Source: an uncultured Anaerococcus sp. (GTDB lineage: Bacteria; Bacillota; Clostridia; Tissierellales; Peptoniphilaceae). Taken from it: 18,953 nucleotides of DNA. Of this stretch, positions 7,700 through 14,741 are shown one piece after another. A program made the translations under genes and the position numbers. The notes beneath the pieces were generated by a model, which was not told the DNA's origin, ran no database searches, and was given only the letters and a program-made list of their open reading frames with translations. The stretch covers positions 1 through 18,953 of the forward strand of contig NZ_CALTTY010000023.1 in NCBI RefSeq assembly GCF_943912385.1, read 5' to 3'. Each line of letters opens with the position of its first letter. Positions within the stretch are counted from its first letter, which is position 1.

Positions 7700-8554
7700 A
7701 TGAAGGTTTATTATATTGAAATTGAAAGTTGCAATGAAATAGCTATAGAGCATGAAGGACAATTATACTACTTAAGCAGCCTTGGATATGATTTCAAAGA
7801 TATTAATGAACTAATTGAATCAGAATTAGATTTATTTTCGCTTGATTATAGCGGTGGAAAAAAAGTAGACAAAGAATATAAAATTTTAAGCCCCATAGTT
7901 ACCCCTATTCAGGATATTATCTGTGTTGGCATGAACTATATTGATCATATAGAAGAGGTTGAGAAAAATAAAGAAGAATTTAAACATAATAATGATGCTG
8001 TATATTTTTCTAAAAGAGCTAACAAAATACTAGCAACACAAGATAATATTCCTTTGAATGATGAAATAACAGATAAACTAGATTATGAAGTAGAATTAGC
8101 GGTAATAATTGGTAAAGATTGTAGAAGAGTTAATTCAATAGAAGTCAACCAATATATATATGGATTTAGCATATTTAATGATATTTCGGCTAGGGATCTG
8201 CAAGAAAAACATAAACAGTGGTATTGCGGTAAAAGTTTTGATGGGTCTTCTGTCATGGGACCATGCATTTTAATCAATAATAAAGAAGTGGATTGTAATA
8301 ATTTAGAAATAAAAACTTATATTAATGATGAAATTAGACAAAATAATAATACTAAAAATATGATATTTTCGGTCAACGATATCATATCTGATTTAAGCAA
8401 AAAAATGACCCTAAAAAAAGGTACTATCACTATAACGGGTACACCATCTGGGGTTGGCTTAGGATATAATCCTCCAAAGTTTTTGAAGGCTGGGGACAAA
8501 ATAGTAATGGGTATAGAAAAAATAGGTGAGATTATAAACTACGTAGGAGACTAA
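7700..8554 (+). CDS. Fumarylacetoacetate hydrolase (FAH) fold protein
   Basis: Metal-dependent enzyme of the FAH fold, whose members hydrolyse, decarboxylate or isomerise 2-oxo or 2,4-dioxo acids. The catalytic domain spans about residues 70-284: CVGMNYIDHIEE, YFSKRANKIL, DYEVELAVIIGK with metal ligands Glu130 and Glu132, FNDISARDLQ with Asp161, GKSFDGSSVMGP with Lys178, and TGTPSGVG near the end. The 284-aa form starts at the ATG at 7700, one base after the regulator's stop, with GGGAG upstream. An ATG at 7682 in the same frame lies within the regulator. In this setting it could act on a 2-keto-3-deoxy or diketo-deoxy sugar acid, as in L-rhamnonate-type routes, but the sequence does not settle this. 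Confidence 0.85.
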   Translation: MKVYYIEIESCNEIAIEHEGQLYYLSSLGYDFKDINELIESELDLFSLDYSGGKKVDKEYKILSPIVTPIQDIICVGMNYIDHIEEVEKNKEEFKHNNDAVYFSKRANKILATQDNIPLNDEITDKLDYEVELAVIIGKDCRRVNSIEVNQYIYGFSIFNDISARDLQEKHKQWYCGKSFDGSSVMGPCILINNKEVDCNNLEIKTYINDEIRQNNNTKNMIFSVNDIISDLSKKMTLKKGTITITGTPSGVGLGYNPPKFLKAGDKIVMGIEKIGEIINYVGD

Positions 8555-8557
8555 ATA

Positions 8558-8586
8558 TAATTCTCTTATTGATATGAGTAGAATTA
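8558..8586 (+). promoter_or_regulatory. Stem-loop between the FAH gene and kdgT
   Basis: TAATTCTCTTAT pairs with ATGAG plus AGAATTA across a 4-nt loop, with a single bulged T at 8579 (about 12 bp). There is no U-run after it, so it is not a standard terminator. It may be an RNA processing or stability element that sets kdgT expression apart from the upstream genes. Confidence 0.4.
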
Positions 8587-8613
8587 GAAATTTATATATG
8601 AAAGGCGGTTATT

Positions 8614-9552
8614 TTGAATAATTTTATTAAAAAAATTCCTGCAAGCTCAATTATTATACCTATGTTAATTTCTTCATTGCTAAATACTTTAGCGCCCGGT
8701 GCTATGCGAATTGGACCAATGTCTACCGCCTTTTCAAGCGAGATAGGACTAAACTCCATTATTTATATAACATTAGTAGCAGTTGGAAGTCAGTTAACAA
8801 TTAAAAGATTTTCAAAAGCTATTAAAAGAGGCTTCACTTTACTAATTAGCAAAGTAATAACTTCTATTATTGTGAGTTTCATATATGTAAAAGTTTTTGG
8901 AAAAATTGGTTTTTTTGGAATTAGTTCGTTGGCGTTTATTTCTGCAATATCAAATCAAAACAACTCTATATTTATAGGAATGACCAATGATTACGGAGAT
9001 GAGTACGATATTGCAAGTGCAGCTATAATGGCTATAATTTCAGTACCGATATTTACATTCACAATATTGTCAATTCTAGGAGTGGCAAAAATCACACCTA
9101 ATTCAATAATAGATTTCATTATTCCTTTAATTGTGGGTATTGTACTTGGAAATATTGATGAGAATTTTTGTGAATTTCTTGCTGGGACTCAGAAATATAT
9201 TATGCCTTTTCTAGGTTTTTCGATTGGATCGGGAATTGATTTGATGGAGATATTCAAGGGTGGAGCAGCTGGAGCTGTTCTTTCTTTCCTTACCCTTATT
9301 TCTGCCTTTATTATTTCCCGGCCTGCTGATATCTTTATTAACAAAAGACCTGGTTGGGCGGCTATTTCTACTTATACTGCTGCGGGTAATTCTGTAATTG
9401 TGCCCTACCTTGTGGCTGACCTTGATAAGTCTTGGAAACCTTACGCAGATGCAGCCGCTGCCCAGCTTGGGACTGTTGTTATTTTATCATCAATTCTTGT
9501 CCCTATTGCGGCAAGTTTGTGGATAAAGTTTAGTGAAAAGAAATCTCATTAA
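8614..9552 (+). CDS. kdgT: 2-keto-3-deoxygluconate permease, KdgT family
   Basis: Membrane carrier expected to import 2-keto-3-deoxygluconate or a related acid with protons. The 312 residues form about ten hydrophobic segments, close to the usual 310-330. Recognisable parts are IKKIPASSIIIPMLISSLLNT at the start, AISNQNNSIFIGMTNDYGD in the middle, PFLGFSIGSGIDL, and GWAAISTYTAAGNSVIVP followed by DAAAAQLGTVV. The start is a TTG at 8614 with AGGCGG 5 bp before it; no ATG fits. It is the last gene of the cluster, ahead of the terminator at 9569. Codon use changes inside the gene: up to about 9235 CTT is 2 of 16-17 leucines, and after it 7 of 10, so the gene may be a recombinant. Confidence 0.88.
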   Translation: MNNFIKKIPASSIIIPMLISSLLNTLAPGAMRIGPMSTAFSSEIGLNSIIYITLVAVGSQLTIKRFSKAIKRGFTLLISKVITSIIVSFIYVKVFGKIGFFGISSLAFISAISNQNNSIFIGMTNDYGDEYDIASAAIMAIISVPIFTFTILSILGVAKITPNSIIDFIIPLIVGIVLGNIDENFCEFLAGTQKYIMPFLGFSIGSGIDLMEIFKGGAAGAVLSFLTLISAFIISRPADIFINKRPGWAAISTYTAAGNSVIVPYLVADLDKSWKPYADAAAAQLGTVVILSSILVPIAASLWIKFSEKKSH

Positions 9553-9568
9553 TCAGAGTTCTATAATA

Positions 9569-9614
9569 AATCGTGTTGGTATAAGTAAATGATACTTCTT
9601 CAACACGATTTTTT
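9569..9614 (+). terminator. Intrinsic terminator of the sugar-acid cluster
   Basis: AATCGTGTTG (9569-9578) pairs perfectly with CAACACGATT (9601-9610), with a further small AGTA/TACT stem in the loop, followed by TTTTTT (9609-9614). It lies 17 bp after the kdgT stop. Confidence 0.85.
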
Positions 9615-9740
9615 CGCAAAAAAGGAAGACATATTTAATTATTTACCCTATAATTAAATTAACCACAACTTAAAAATGAGATTAAAGATGAAAAGCTAAT
9701 ATTTTTGATGTAATACACCATAAGCTTATAATGGGAATGA

Positions 9741-10269
9741 CTTATACAATTATCATTTGACGAATTTAAATCAACAAAGGATACCAAAAGTGGAATTAAT
9801 TTCATATATTTAAATTCGATATTAATAAGTTTATTGATATTGTTGAGAATCGATAGTTACATTTAATAAAAGATATTTCCTTTGCTTTTCTAGATATGTT
9901 AGAGATAAGGTTAAAACTATATGAATTGATATTTATAGTGTCTATATATCACTAATTAGAGAACTGTATGCTAATGAAGAATTTATCATTGATAGGTTTC
10001 ATATTGTAAAGCTATTTACTAACTCTTTTAACCATACCAGGATTGATACAATGAAGGAGTTTTCCACTAGAAATATTAAATACAAAAGACTTAAGAAATA
10101 TTGGAAACACTTTCTAAGACCATACAAGTTACTTAATACTAAATACTTTTTTAAGCTTGTTCATTTACCTAGCAAGTTTATTTCTGATGAAGCTCAGGAA
10201 GAGGCAAAGACCAACATAGTCTTTGAGGCAAAGATTATAGAGAAGGAAACAAGTTCTAGGAAGATATAA
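9741..10269 (+). pseudogene. Decayed ISL3-family transposase fragment
   Basis: Pieces of an ISL3-type transposase can be read in two frames. One frame from 9753 gives SFDEFKSTKDTKSGINFIY. Then DIVENR is followed by a stop, and the frame shifts to RYFLCFSRYVRDKVKTI, a TGA at 9922-9924, IDIYSVYISLIRELYANEEF, IIDRFHIVKLF, NHTRIDTMKEFS and YKRLKKYWKHFL. An open stretch from an ATG at 10051 (72 codons) is only the tail of this remnant and not a gene of its own. The N-terminal zinc-binding part and much of the C-terminus are missing, and the stops and shifts make it inactive. 9615-9740 is AT-rich with nothing else I can identify. Confidence 0.8.
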
Positions 10270-10288
10270 AAAATTGAAAAAGTATTTT

Positions 10289-10476
10289 AAAGGGGCTGAT
10301 GAATAAATCGTTTTAATATCACTAGAGGGTCTTAAAAAGCCCTTTGGCTAGCTTTTAGAAAATTTCTCTCCCTAAGCCGGCAGCTTAAGGCTAGCCTAAG
10401 GACCTTGAAAGGTGAATTTTCTAATATATCCCCTAGCTATGGTCGGTAGTTATTCACAATTTTAAGTAGCCCCTTT
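10289..10476. repeat. ~190-bp imperfect palindrome: MITE-like element or structured RNA
   Basis: The ends AAAGGGGCT (10289-10297) and AGCCCCTTT (10468-10476) are perfectly complementary. Further in, TGAATAA (10300-10306) pairs with TTATTCA (10450-10456), and TTAGAAAAT (10355-10363) pairs with ATTTTCTAA (10416-10424). An alternative pair GGCTAGC (10346-10352) with GCTAGCC (10390-10396) cannot form together with the previous one. Smaller hairpins are CCTAAGC/GCTTAAGG and ACCT-TGAA-AGGT. No target-site duplication is visible. The right edge might be the end of the ISL3 element. ATAAGATCTTAT plus a T-run follows at 10485-10500. I do not recognise a known RNA family. Confidence 0.55.
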
Positions 10477-10500
10477 TATGACCTATAAGATCTTATTTTT

Positions 10501-11340
10501 TTACACCCTATGGATGAAGTTATCAATTAGCCTGGTTTTTCCTATGAAGACTGCTATGGCTACTAGGGTATCTTGGTCAAAAGTTTTTACATCCTCTATT
10601 GTTTCTAAATCAACTGCACTAATATAGTCAATTTTTGCTAGTTTTTCTGCTCTTATTATTTCTGTCATTTTTTCAAGGACTTCTTTAAGAGATTTGCCAT
10701 TTTTGGCCATTTTTTCACCCTCAAATATTGCTTTCGATAGGCAAAGGGCTGCCTTTCTTTCTTCCTCGTTTAGGTAGGTATTTCTAGATGACATGGCAAG
10801 GCTGTCTTCTTCTCTTACTATAGGGCAGGATATTATTTCAATAGGGATATTTAAATCTAGGACCATCTTCTTGATTATGGCTAGTTGCTGAGCGTCTTTT
10901 TGTCCGAAGTATGCCCTATCAGGACTAACTATATTAAAAAGTTTAGTGCAAACTGTACATACTCCCCTAAAATGGCCCGGTCTTTTAGCTCCGCACAAGT
11001 TATCAGATAAGCCTTCTATATCAACGAAGGTCTTTTTATTTATATACATTTCGCTTGCTTCTGGATTGAAGATAATATCAGCACCAAGACTTTCTGATAG
11101 CTTGCTATCAGCTTCTAGGTCTCTTGGGTAGTCGTTTAAGTCTTCACCTTCTCCAAATTGTATAGGGTTTACGAAGTCCGATACCACTACTATGTCATTA
11201 TCGTCTACAGCTTTTTTTATAAGACTAGCGTGACCAGCGTGTAAAAAACCCATGGTTGGAACGAGTCCTATTGATTTTCCTTCAAGCCTATATTCCTTTA
11301 AAACTTCCCTTAGTTCATCAATTTTTTTTATAACTTTCAT
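10501..11340 (-). CDS. panC: Pantothenate synthetase
   Basis: Joins pantoate and beta-alanine with ATP to give pantothenate, the last step of vitamin B5 synthesis, in the cytosol. The 279 residues match the family (about 280). Motifs are PTMGFLHAGH (28-37, with the HIGH-type His34 and His37), FVNPIQFG, CGAKRPGHFRGV (116-127), YFGQKDAQQ (144-152) and MSSRN (183-187). AAGGAGAG precedes the ATG. It is on its own minus-strand transcript, divergent from panE-panB, whereas panBC usually form one operon. A promoter and a leader hairpin lie upstream. No clear terminator follows; the 12-bp palindrome at 10485-10496 has its T-run on the other strand. Confidence 0.95.
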   Translation of the reverse strand: MKVIKKIDELREVLKEYRLEGKSIGLVPTMGFLHAGHASLIKKAVDDNDIVVVSDFVNPIQFGEGEDLNDYPRDLEADSKLSESLGADIIFNPEASEMYINKKTFVDIEGLSDNLCGAKRPGHFRGVCTVCTKLFNIVSPDRAYFGQKDAQQLAIIKKMVLDLNIPIEIISCPIVREEDSLAMSSRNTYLNEEERKAALCLSKAIFEGEKMAKNGKSLKEVLEKMTEIIRAEKLAKIDYISAVDLETIEDVKTFDQDTLVAIAVFIGKTRLIDNFIHRV

Positions 11341-11374
11341 TCTTCTCTCCTTAGTATTAAGTTAAATATCTTTT

Positions 11375-11409
11375 AAGTAATCCTTATACTCTTAGTGAGT
11401 ATATTACTT
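11375..11409 (-). promoter_or_regulatory. Stem-loop at the 5' end of the panC transcript
   Basis: On the plus strand AAGTAA (11375-11380) pairs with TTACTT (11404-11409), and TATACTC (11385-11391) with GAGTATA (11397-11403), around a 5-nt loop. In the panC transcript, predicted to start near 11411, this forms almost at the first base. It could be an operator next to the -10 box or a 5' RNA hairpin. Confidence 0.5.
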
Positions 11410-11417
11410 TTAGGAAT

Positions 11418-11446
11418 ATTATAAGGCATAATTATAAAATTAACAA
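11418..11446 (-). promoter_or_regulatory. panC promoter
   Basis: On the minus strand TTGTTA (11446-11441) and TATAAT (11423-11418) are 17 bp apart, which predicts a leader of about 70 nt before panC. This is a strong sigma-A match. Confidence 0.75.
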
Positions 11447-11586
11447 TATATTTTGAGAAATTTTCCTATTTTAATGACTTAACTTTCTAGATTAATTTCC
11501 TTTATTTATGGTTAGGATAACTTTTAAAATTGTTAAAAACTTAGCTTGATATCTAGGAAGACTAAAGTACATTTCTTTATAGTGGT

Positions 11587-11689
11587 GTGATTATAAAATC
11601 ACAAACTACTTGATTATCAAATGATAGGGGATGGTGCTAGGCTAGAAAGATAAAAAAGCTGGATTGTTGGATTGGGTTTTATGAAAACC
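11587..11689 (+). promoter_or_regulatory. Palindromes upstream of panE
   Basis: GTGATTATAAAATCAC (11587-11602) is an inverted repeat that encloses a TATAAA, operator-like. GGTTTT-ATG-AAAACC (11675-11689) is a second inverted repeat just before the panE ribosome site. No convincing -35/-10 pair for panE was found in 11447-11714. Confidence 0.35.
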
Positions 11690-11714
11690 AAATAAAAAAA
11701 TAATGGAGGAAGTT

Positions 11715-12635
11715 TTGAAGGTTGCTATACTTGGGGCAGGGGCCATGGGGTCTTTGTTTGCAACATTTTTATCAAAGAACTCAAGAAATGATGATGTTTT
11801 TCTAATTGATCACAGGAAGGATAAGATTGACAAGATAAATGATAAGGGGATAGGGCTTAGGAATAAGCTAGGGAAAACTAGTTTCTATAAGATAGGTGCC
11901 TATAAGAATGATGAAGAAATACCCGAAGTTGATCTTATTTTTGTTTTTGTAAAATCTATTAAAAACCAAGAGGCTCTCTCAAAGATCGTCCCTATTATTG
12001 GCAAGGAGACTATCCTTGTCAGCCTGCAAAATGGATATGGCAATGATAAGGACCTAGAAGACTTTCAGGATAAAAGTCATGTTGTGATTGGATCTACCAC
12101 CCACGGTGCAACTTTAATAGCTGATGGGGAAGTTTTTCATGCAGGAAGCGGGATGACCTATCTGGGTGAAAATGATCAAAATAAGCAAAGTGTAAAAGTT
12201 ATTTATGAGCTCTTAAAGGGTATAGGTCTTGATGTAGAAATTACTGAAGATATAGAAAGACTCGTTATAGAAAAACTTTTCATTAATATAGGAATCAATC
12301 CTATCACTGCCCTTATTGATAAGGAAAATGCTTGTATATATGAAAATGCTTATGCAAGGGATATGTCAAGGCTATTAGTATACGAAGCCTGTGATGTCTT
12401 TAAGCTTTATGGTTATGACTTTAATAGGGAAGAGATTTTTTCAAAAGTTCTTGAGACTGCTAAAAAGACCGGAAAGAACACCTCTTCTATGAGGGCTGAC
12501 CTTAGAAGGGGAAATGAGACTGAGATTTCTAAGATAAATGGAATTATTGCTGAAAAGGCAAGGATGAAAAAAGTAGAAAGTCCTTATAATGAGGCTATAA
12601 GCCTACTTATAAAGGCGAAAGAGGAGAAAAAATGA
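11715..12635 (+). CDS. panE: 2-dehydropantoate (ketopantoate) 2-reductase
   Basis: NADPH-dependent reduction of ketopantoate to pantoate, between the PanB and PanC steps. I place the start at TTG 11715 (306 aa, MKVAILGAGAMG) because GGAGGA at 11705-11710 lies just before it. The in-frame ATG at 11703 overlaps that site and has no Shine-Dalgarno of its own. GAGAMG (7-12) is the NADPH Rossmann motif. LQNGYGN carries Asn106. Lys187, Asn191 and Asn195 in EKLFINIGINPITAL, Ser258 in NTSSM and Glu270 in NETEI match E. coli Lys176, Asn180, Asn184, Ser244 and Glu256 with the same spacing. It overlaps panB by 4 bp (ATGA). Confidence 0.92.
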   Translation: MKVAILGAGAMGSLFATFLSKNSRNDDVFLIDHRKDKIDKINDKGIGLRNKLGKTSFYKIGAYKNDEEIPEVDLIFVFVKSIKNQEALSKIVPIIGKETILVSLQNGYGNDKDLEDFQDKSHVVIGSTTHGATLIADGEVFHAGSGMTYLGENDQNKQSVKVIYELLKGIGLDVEITEDIERLVIEKLFINIGINPITALIDKENACIYENAYARDMSRLLVYEACDVFKLYGYDFNREEIFSKVLETAKKTGKNTSSMRADLRRGNETEISKINGIIAEKARMKKVESPYNEAISLLIKAKEEKK

Positions 12636-13459
12636 AAAAGAAGATGTCTATACTAGACTTTAAAAAGTACAAGGAAGAAGGAAGAAAATTTGCCTATGTG
12701 ACAGCCTATGACTATACCATGGCGTCAATTGTAGATGAAAGCGATGTGGAGATTATCCTTGTAGGAGACTCCCTGGGTATGACTATGCTTGGTTATGACT
12801 CAACTGTGCCTGTGACAGTTGATGATATGATCCACCATGGAAGTGCTGTTGTTAGGGGAGCGAAAAATACCTTTGTAACTGTAGATATGCCATTTGGATC
12901 ATATGAAGTATCCAAGGAAGAAGCAGTTAAAAATGCAGTAAGGATTTTTAAGGAAACAGGATGTGACTGCGTTAAGCTTGAAGGAGGAGTAGAGTATGTG
13001 GATACAATCAAGGCAATAATCAATGCCGGTGTCCCTGTTATGGGCCATATCGGTCTTACACCTCAATCCTCTACCATGCTTGGTGGTTTTAAAGTCCAAG
13101 GGACTACACCAGAATCTGCTAAAAAGCTAGTAGAAGATGCCAGGGCCCTTGAAGAAGCAGGATGTTTTTCTATAGTATTAGAATGCGTACCAAGTGTTGT
13201 TGGTAAAAAAATTGCAGAAAGCGTGAAAGTGCCAATCCTTGGAATAGGGGCAGGAAAAGATGTGGACTGCCAGGTAATAGTTCTCCAGGACATGCTTGGT
13301 ATGTATCCAGACTTTAAACCAAAGTTTGTAAAAATATTTGCCAATGTCAGAGAAGAAATGCTAAAGGGATTAAATGCCTACCACGAAGAATCTGTAAATG
13401 GCACCTTTCCTAGTGAAGAATACTCTTTTAATAGAAAAGTAGACCTAAGCGATTTATAA
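12632..13459 (+). CDS. panB: 3-methyl-2-oxobutanoate hydroxymethyltransferase
   Basis: Makes ketopantoate from 2-oxoisovalerate and methylene-tetrahydrofolate, the first committed pantothenate step. The 275 residues form the usual TIM barrel. Asp46 (VGDSLGM), Asp85 (TVDMPFGSY), Lys115 and Glu117 (VKLEGG) and Glu184 (LECVPS) correspond to the metal- and substrate-binding residues and the catalytic Glu of E. coli PanB. TPQSSTMLGGFKVQG and ILGIGAGKDVDCQ are also typical. GAGGAG lies before the ATG, which overlaps the panE stop, so the two are translationally coupled. A strong terminator follows. panD (aspartate decarboxylase) is absent from the window, so the beta-alanine source is not shown. 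Confidence 0.96.
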   Translation: MKKKMSILDFKKYKEEGRKFAYVTAYDYTMASIVDESDVEIILVGDSLGMTMLGYDSTVPVTVDDMIHHGSAVVRGAKNTFVTVDMPFGSYEVSKEEAVKNAVRIFKETGCDCVKLEGGVEYVDTIKAIINAGVPVMGHIGLTPQSSTMLGGFKVQGTTPESAKKLVEDARALEEAGCFSIVLECVPSVVGKKIAESVKVPILGIGAGKDVDCQVIVLQDMLGMYPDFKPKFVKIFANVREEMLKGLNAYHEESVNGTFPSEEYSFNRKVDLSDL

Positions 13460-13468
13460 AAATATTTT

Positions 13469-13510
13469 AAAAGTCTTCTGAATTATTTATTTTTCAGAAG
13501 ACTTTTTACT
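13469..13510 (+). terminator. Intrinsic terminator after panB
   Basis: AAGTCTTCTGAA and TTCAGAAGACTT form a perfect 12-bp stem with a 10-nt loop, followed by T-rich sequence (TTTACTTTTTT). It starts about 10 bp after the panB stop. Confidence 0.9.
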
Positions 13511-13524
13511 TTTTTGGGTAAGAA

Positions 13525-13552
13525 TACTATTGGAAGGATTTAAGTCTATAAT
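13525..13552 (+). promoter_or_regulatory. Probable promoter of the hydrolase gene
   Basis: A perfect TATAAT at 13547-13552 lies just after the panB terminator and 46 bp before the hydrolase start. The -35 (TACTAT, 13525-13530, 16 bp away) is weak. Confidence 0.5.
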
Positions 13553-13598
13553 ATGTAAGCTTTACGTAGATAATAAACGTTTTCACAAAGGAGAAGGT

Positions 13599-14401
13599 AT
13601 GACAGATTTTATAAAATCATTTGACGGTACAAACTTATTTTATAAAAAGGAAGAAGTTGAAGATGCAAAGGCAGCTGTAGTAATAGTTCACGGTCTTGCA
13701 GAACACTCTGGTAGGTATGATTATGTAGCAGATAAATTTCACAAGGCAGGTTTTTCAACTTACAGGTTTGACCACAGGGGTCACGGAAAGTCTGAAGGCG
13801 AGAGAGGATACTATGAAGACTATGAGGATATGCTAAAAGATGTGAATATCGTTGTAGATAAGGCTATAGATGAAAATCCTGACAAACCTGTATTCTTGCT
13901 AGGCCATTCTATGGGTGGCTTTGCGGTAAGTCTTTATGGGGCAAAGTATAAAGACAAAAAGCTAACAGGTATCATAACTTCAGGTGGTCTTACCCATGAT
14001 AATAACCAGATGACAAAGATGGTTGAACCTGGTCAGGACCCACACATAGAAAATCCAAACGAACTTACTGACGGGGTATGCTCTGTAAAAGAAGTGGTCG
14101 AAGATTATGCAAATGACCACTAAATCTTAAGAAATACCAACTAGGCCTTCTGTATGCTGTTGGGGATGGTATAGGATGGTTTAAGGAAAATGAAAAGGAC
14201 TTTTCTTATCCAGTCCTAATCCTCCATGGCAGGGACGATGCCCTAGTAAGTTTTAAAGACTCTTTTGACTTTTTTGAAAATAATTCTTCTAAAGACTCTC
14301 AACTTAAAATCTACAAGGGTCTTTATCATGAGATTTTAAATGAATATGCCAGAGACGAAGTAATCGGCGATATAATTGCTTGGATAAATAATAGGATATA
14401 A
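13599..14401 (+). pseudogene. Alpha/beta hydrolase, monoacylglycerol-lipase type, frameshifted
   Basis: Serine hydrolase of the lysophospholipase/monoacylglycerol lipase group. The start is ATG 13599 with AAAGGAGAAGG before it. The first frame gives VIVHGLAEHSGRY (oxyanion region), FDHRGHGKSEG and LGHSMGG with nucleophile Ser104, and reaches VVEDYANDH followed by a stop at 14121-14123. A shift of one base near 14117-14118 (GACCACTA for an expected GACCCACTA) restores VVEDYANDPLNLKKYQLGLLY and continues to HGRDD (acid Asp214) and GLYHE (His244), ending at 14401. The repaired protein would have 267 residues and the full triad. All downstream codons look intact, so the loss of one C in a short C-run is recent, or it is a sequencing error. 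Confidence 0.85.
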
Positions 14402-14741
14402 AAATTTAGAATAGTATTAATACTATCAAAGGTCTTATAATCTATAAAAGATTAGGGGATTCTAGTCAAGTTTTCTAAGAATGGTAAAGTCTTGTAAGGA
14501 GATTTTATAGAATTTATTGAAAAAATTCCAAGATTGCAGCCCTCTTACTTGTAGATCCCATTTAGATATTTTTTTCTTAAGGGATTGGTTTTGGAGGATT
14601 TAGTAAAGCCTAGTTTTCAAATATTGGCGAAGTTAAAAAAGGGGAGGAGTTATTTCCCTTGCAAGGATTTCTATGGAGCCATTTGACAATTACCTTGATT
14701 ACAGAGTTTTTGACAAGGAGATCTGCTAGAAAGGAATTATT
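14402..14741 (+). pseudogene. Gap with traces of a decayed gene
   Basis: No intact gene. ATAGTATTAATACTAT (14411-14426) is a perfect palindrome just after the hydrolase. AAGGAG at 14497-14502 is a good ribosome site, but the codon where a start would fall is ATA (14508). Coding-like pieces follow in changing frames: NSKIAALLLVDPI (hydrophobic, like a signal or membrane segment), GIGFGGFSKA, SNIGEVKKGEE and, near the end, RISMEPFDNYLDYRVFDKEI before a TAG. I read this as a broken secreted or membrane protein gene of unknown family. Confidence 0.35.

Noticed and set aside
10051..10269. 72-codon open frame starting MKEFSTRNIKYKR.
   Set aside because: It is the continuation of the ISL3 transposase remnant, whose homology extends upstream of this ATG.
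10289..10310. GGGGCTGAT resembles a tmRNA 5' end.
   Set aside because: The element is too short for tmRNA and lacks a tRNA-like 3' end with CCA and a tag frame.
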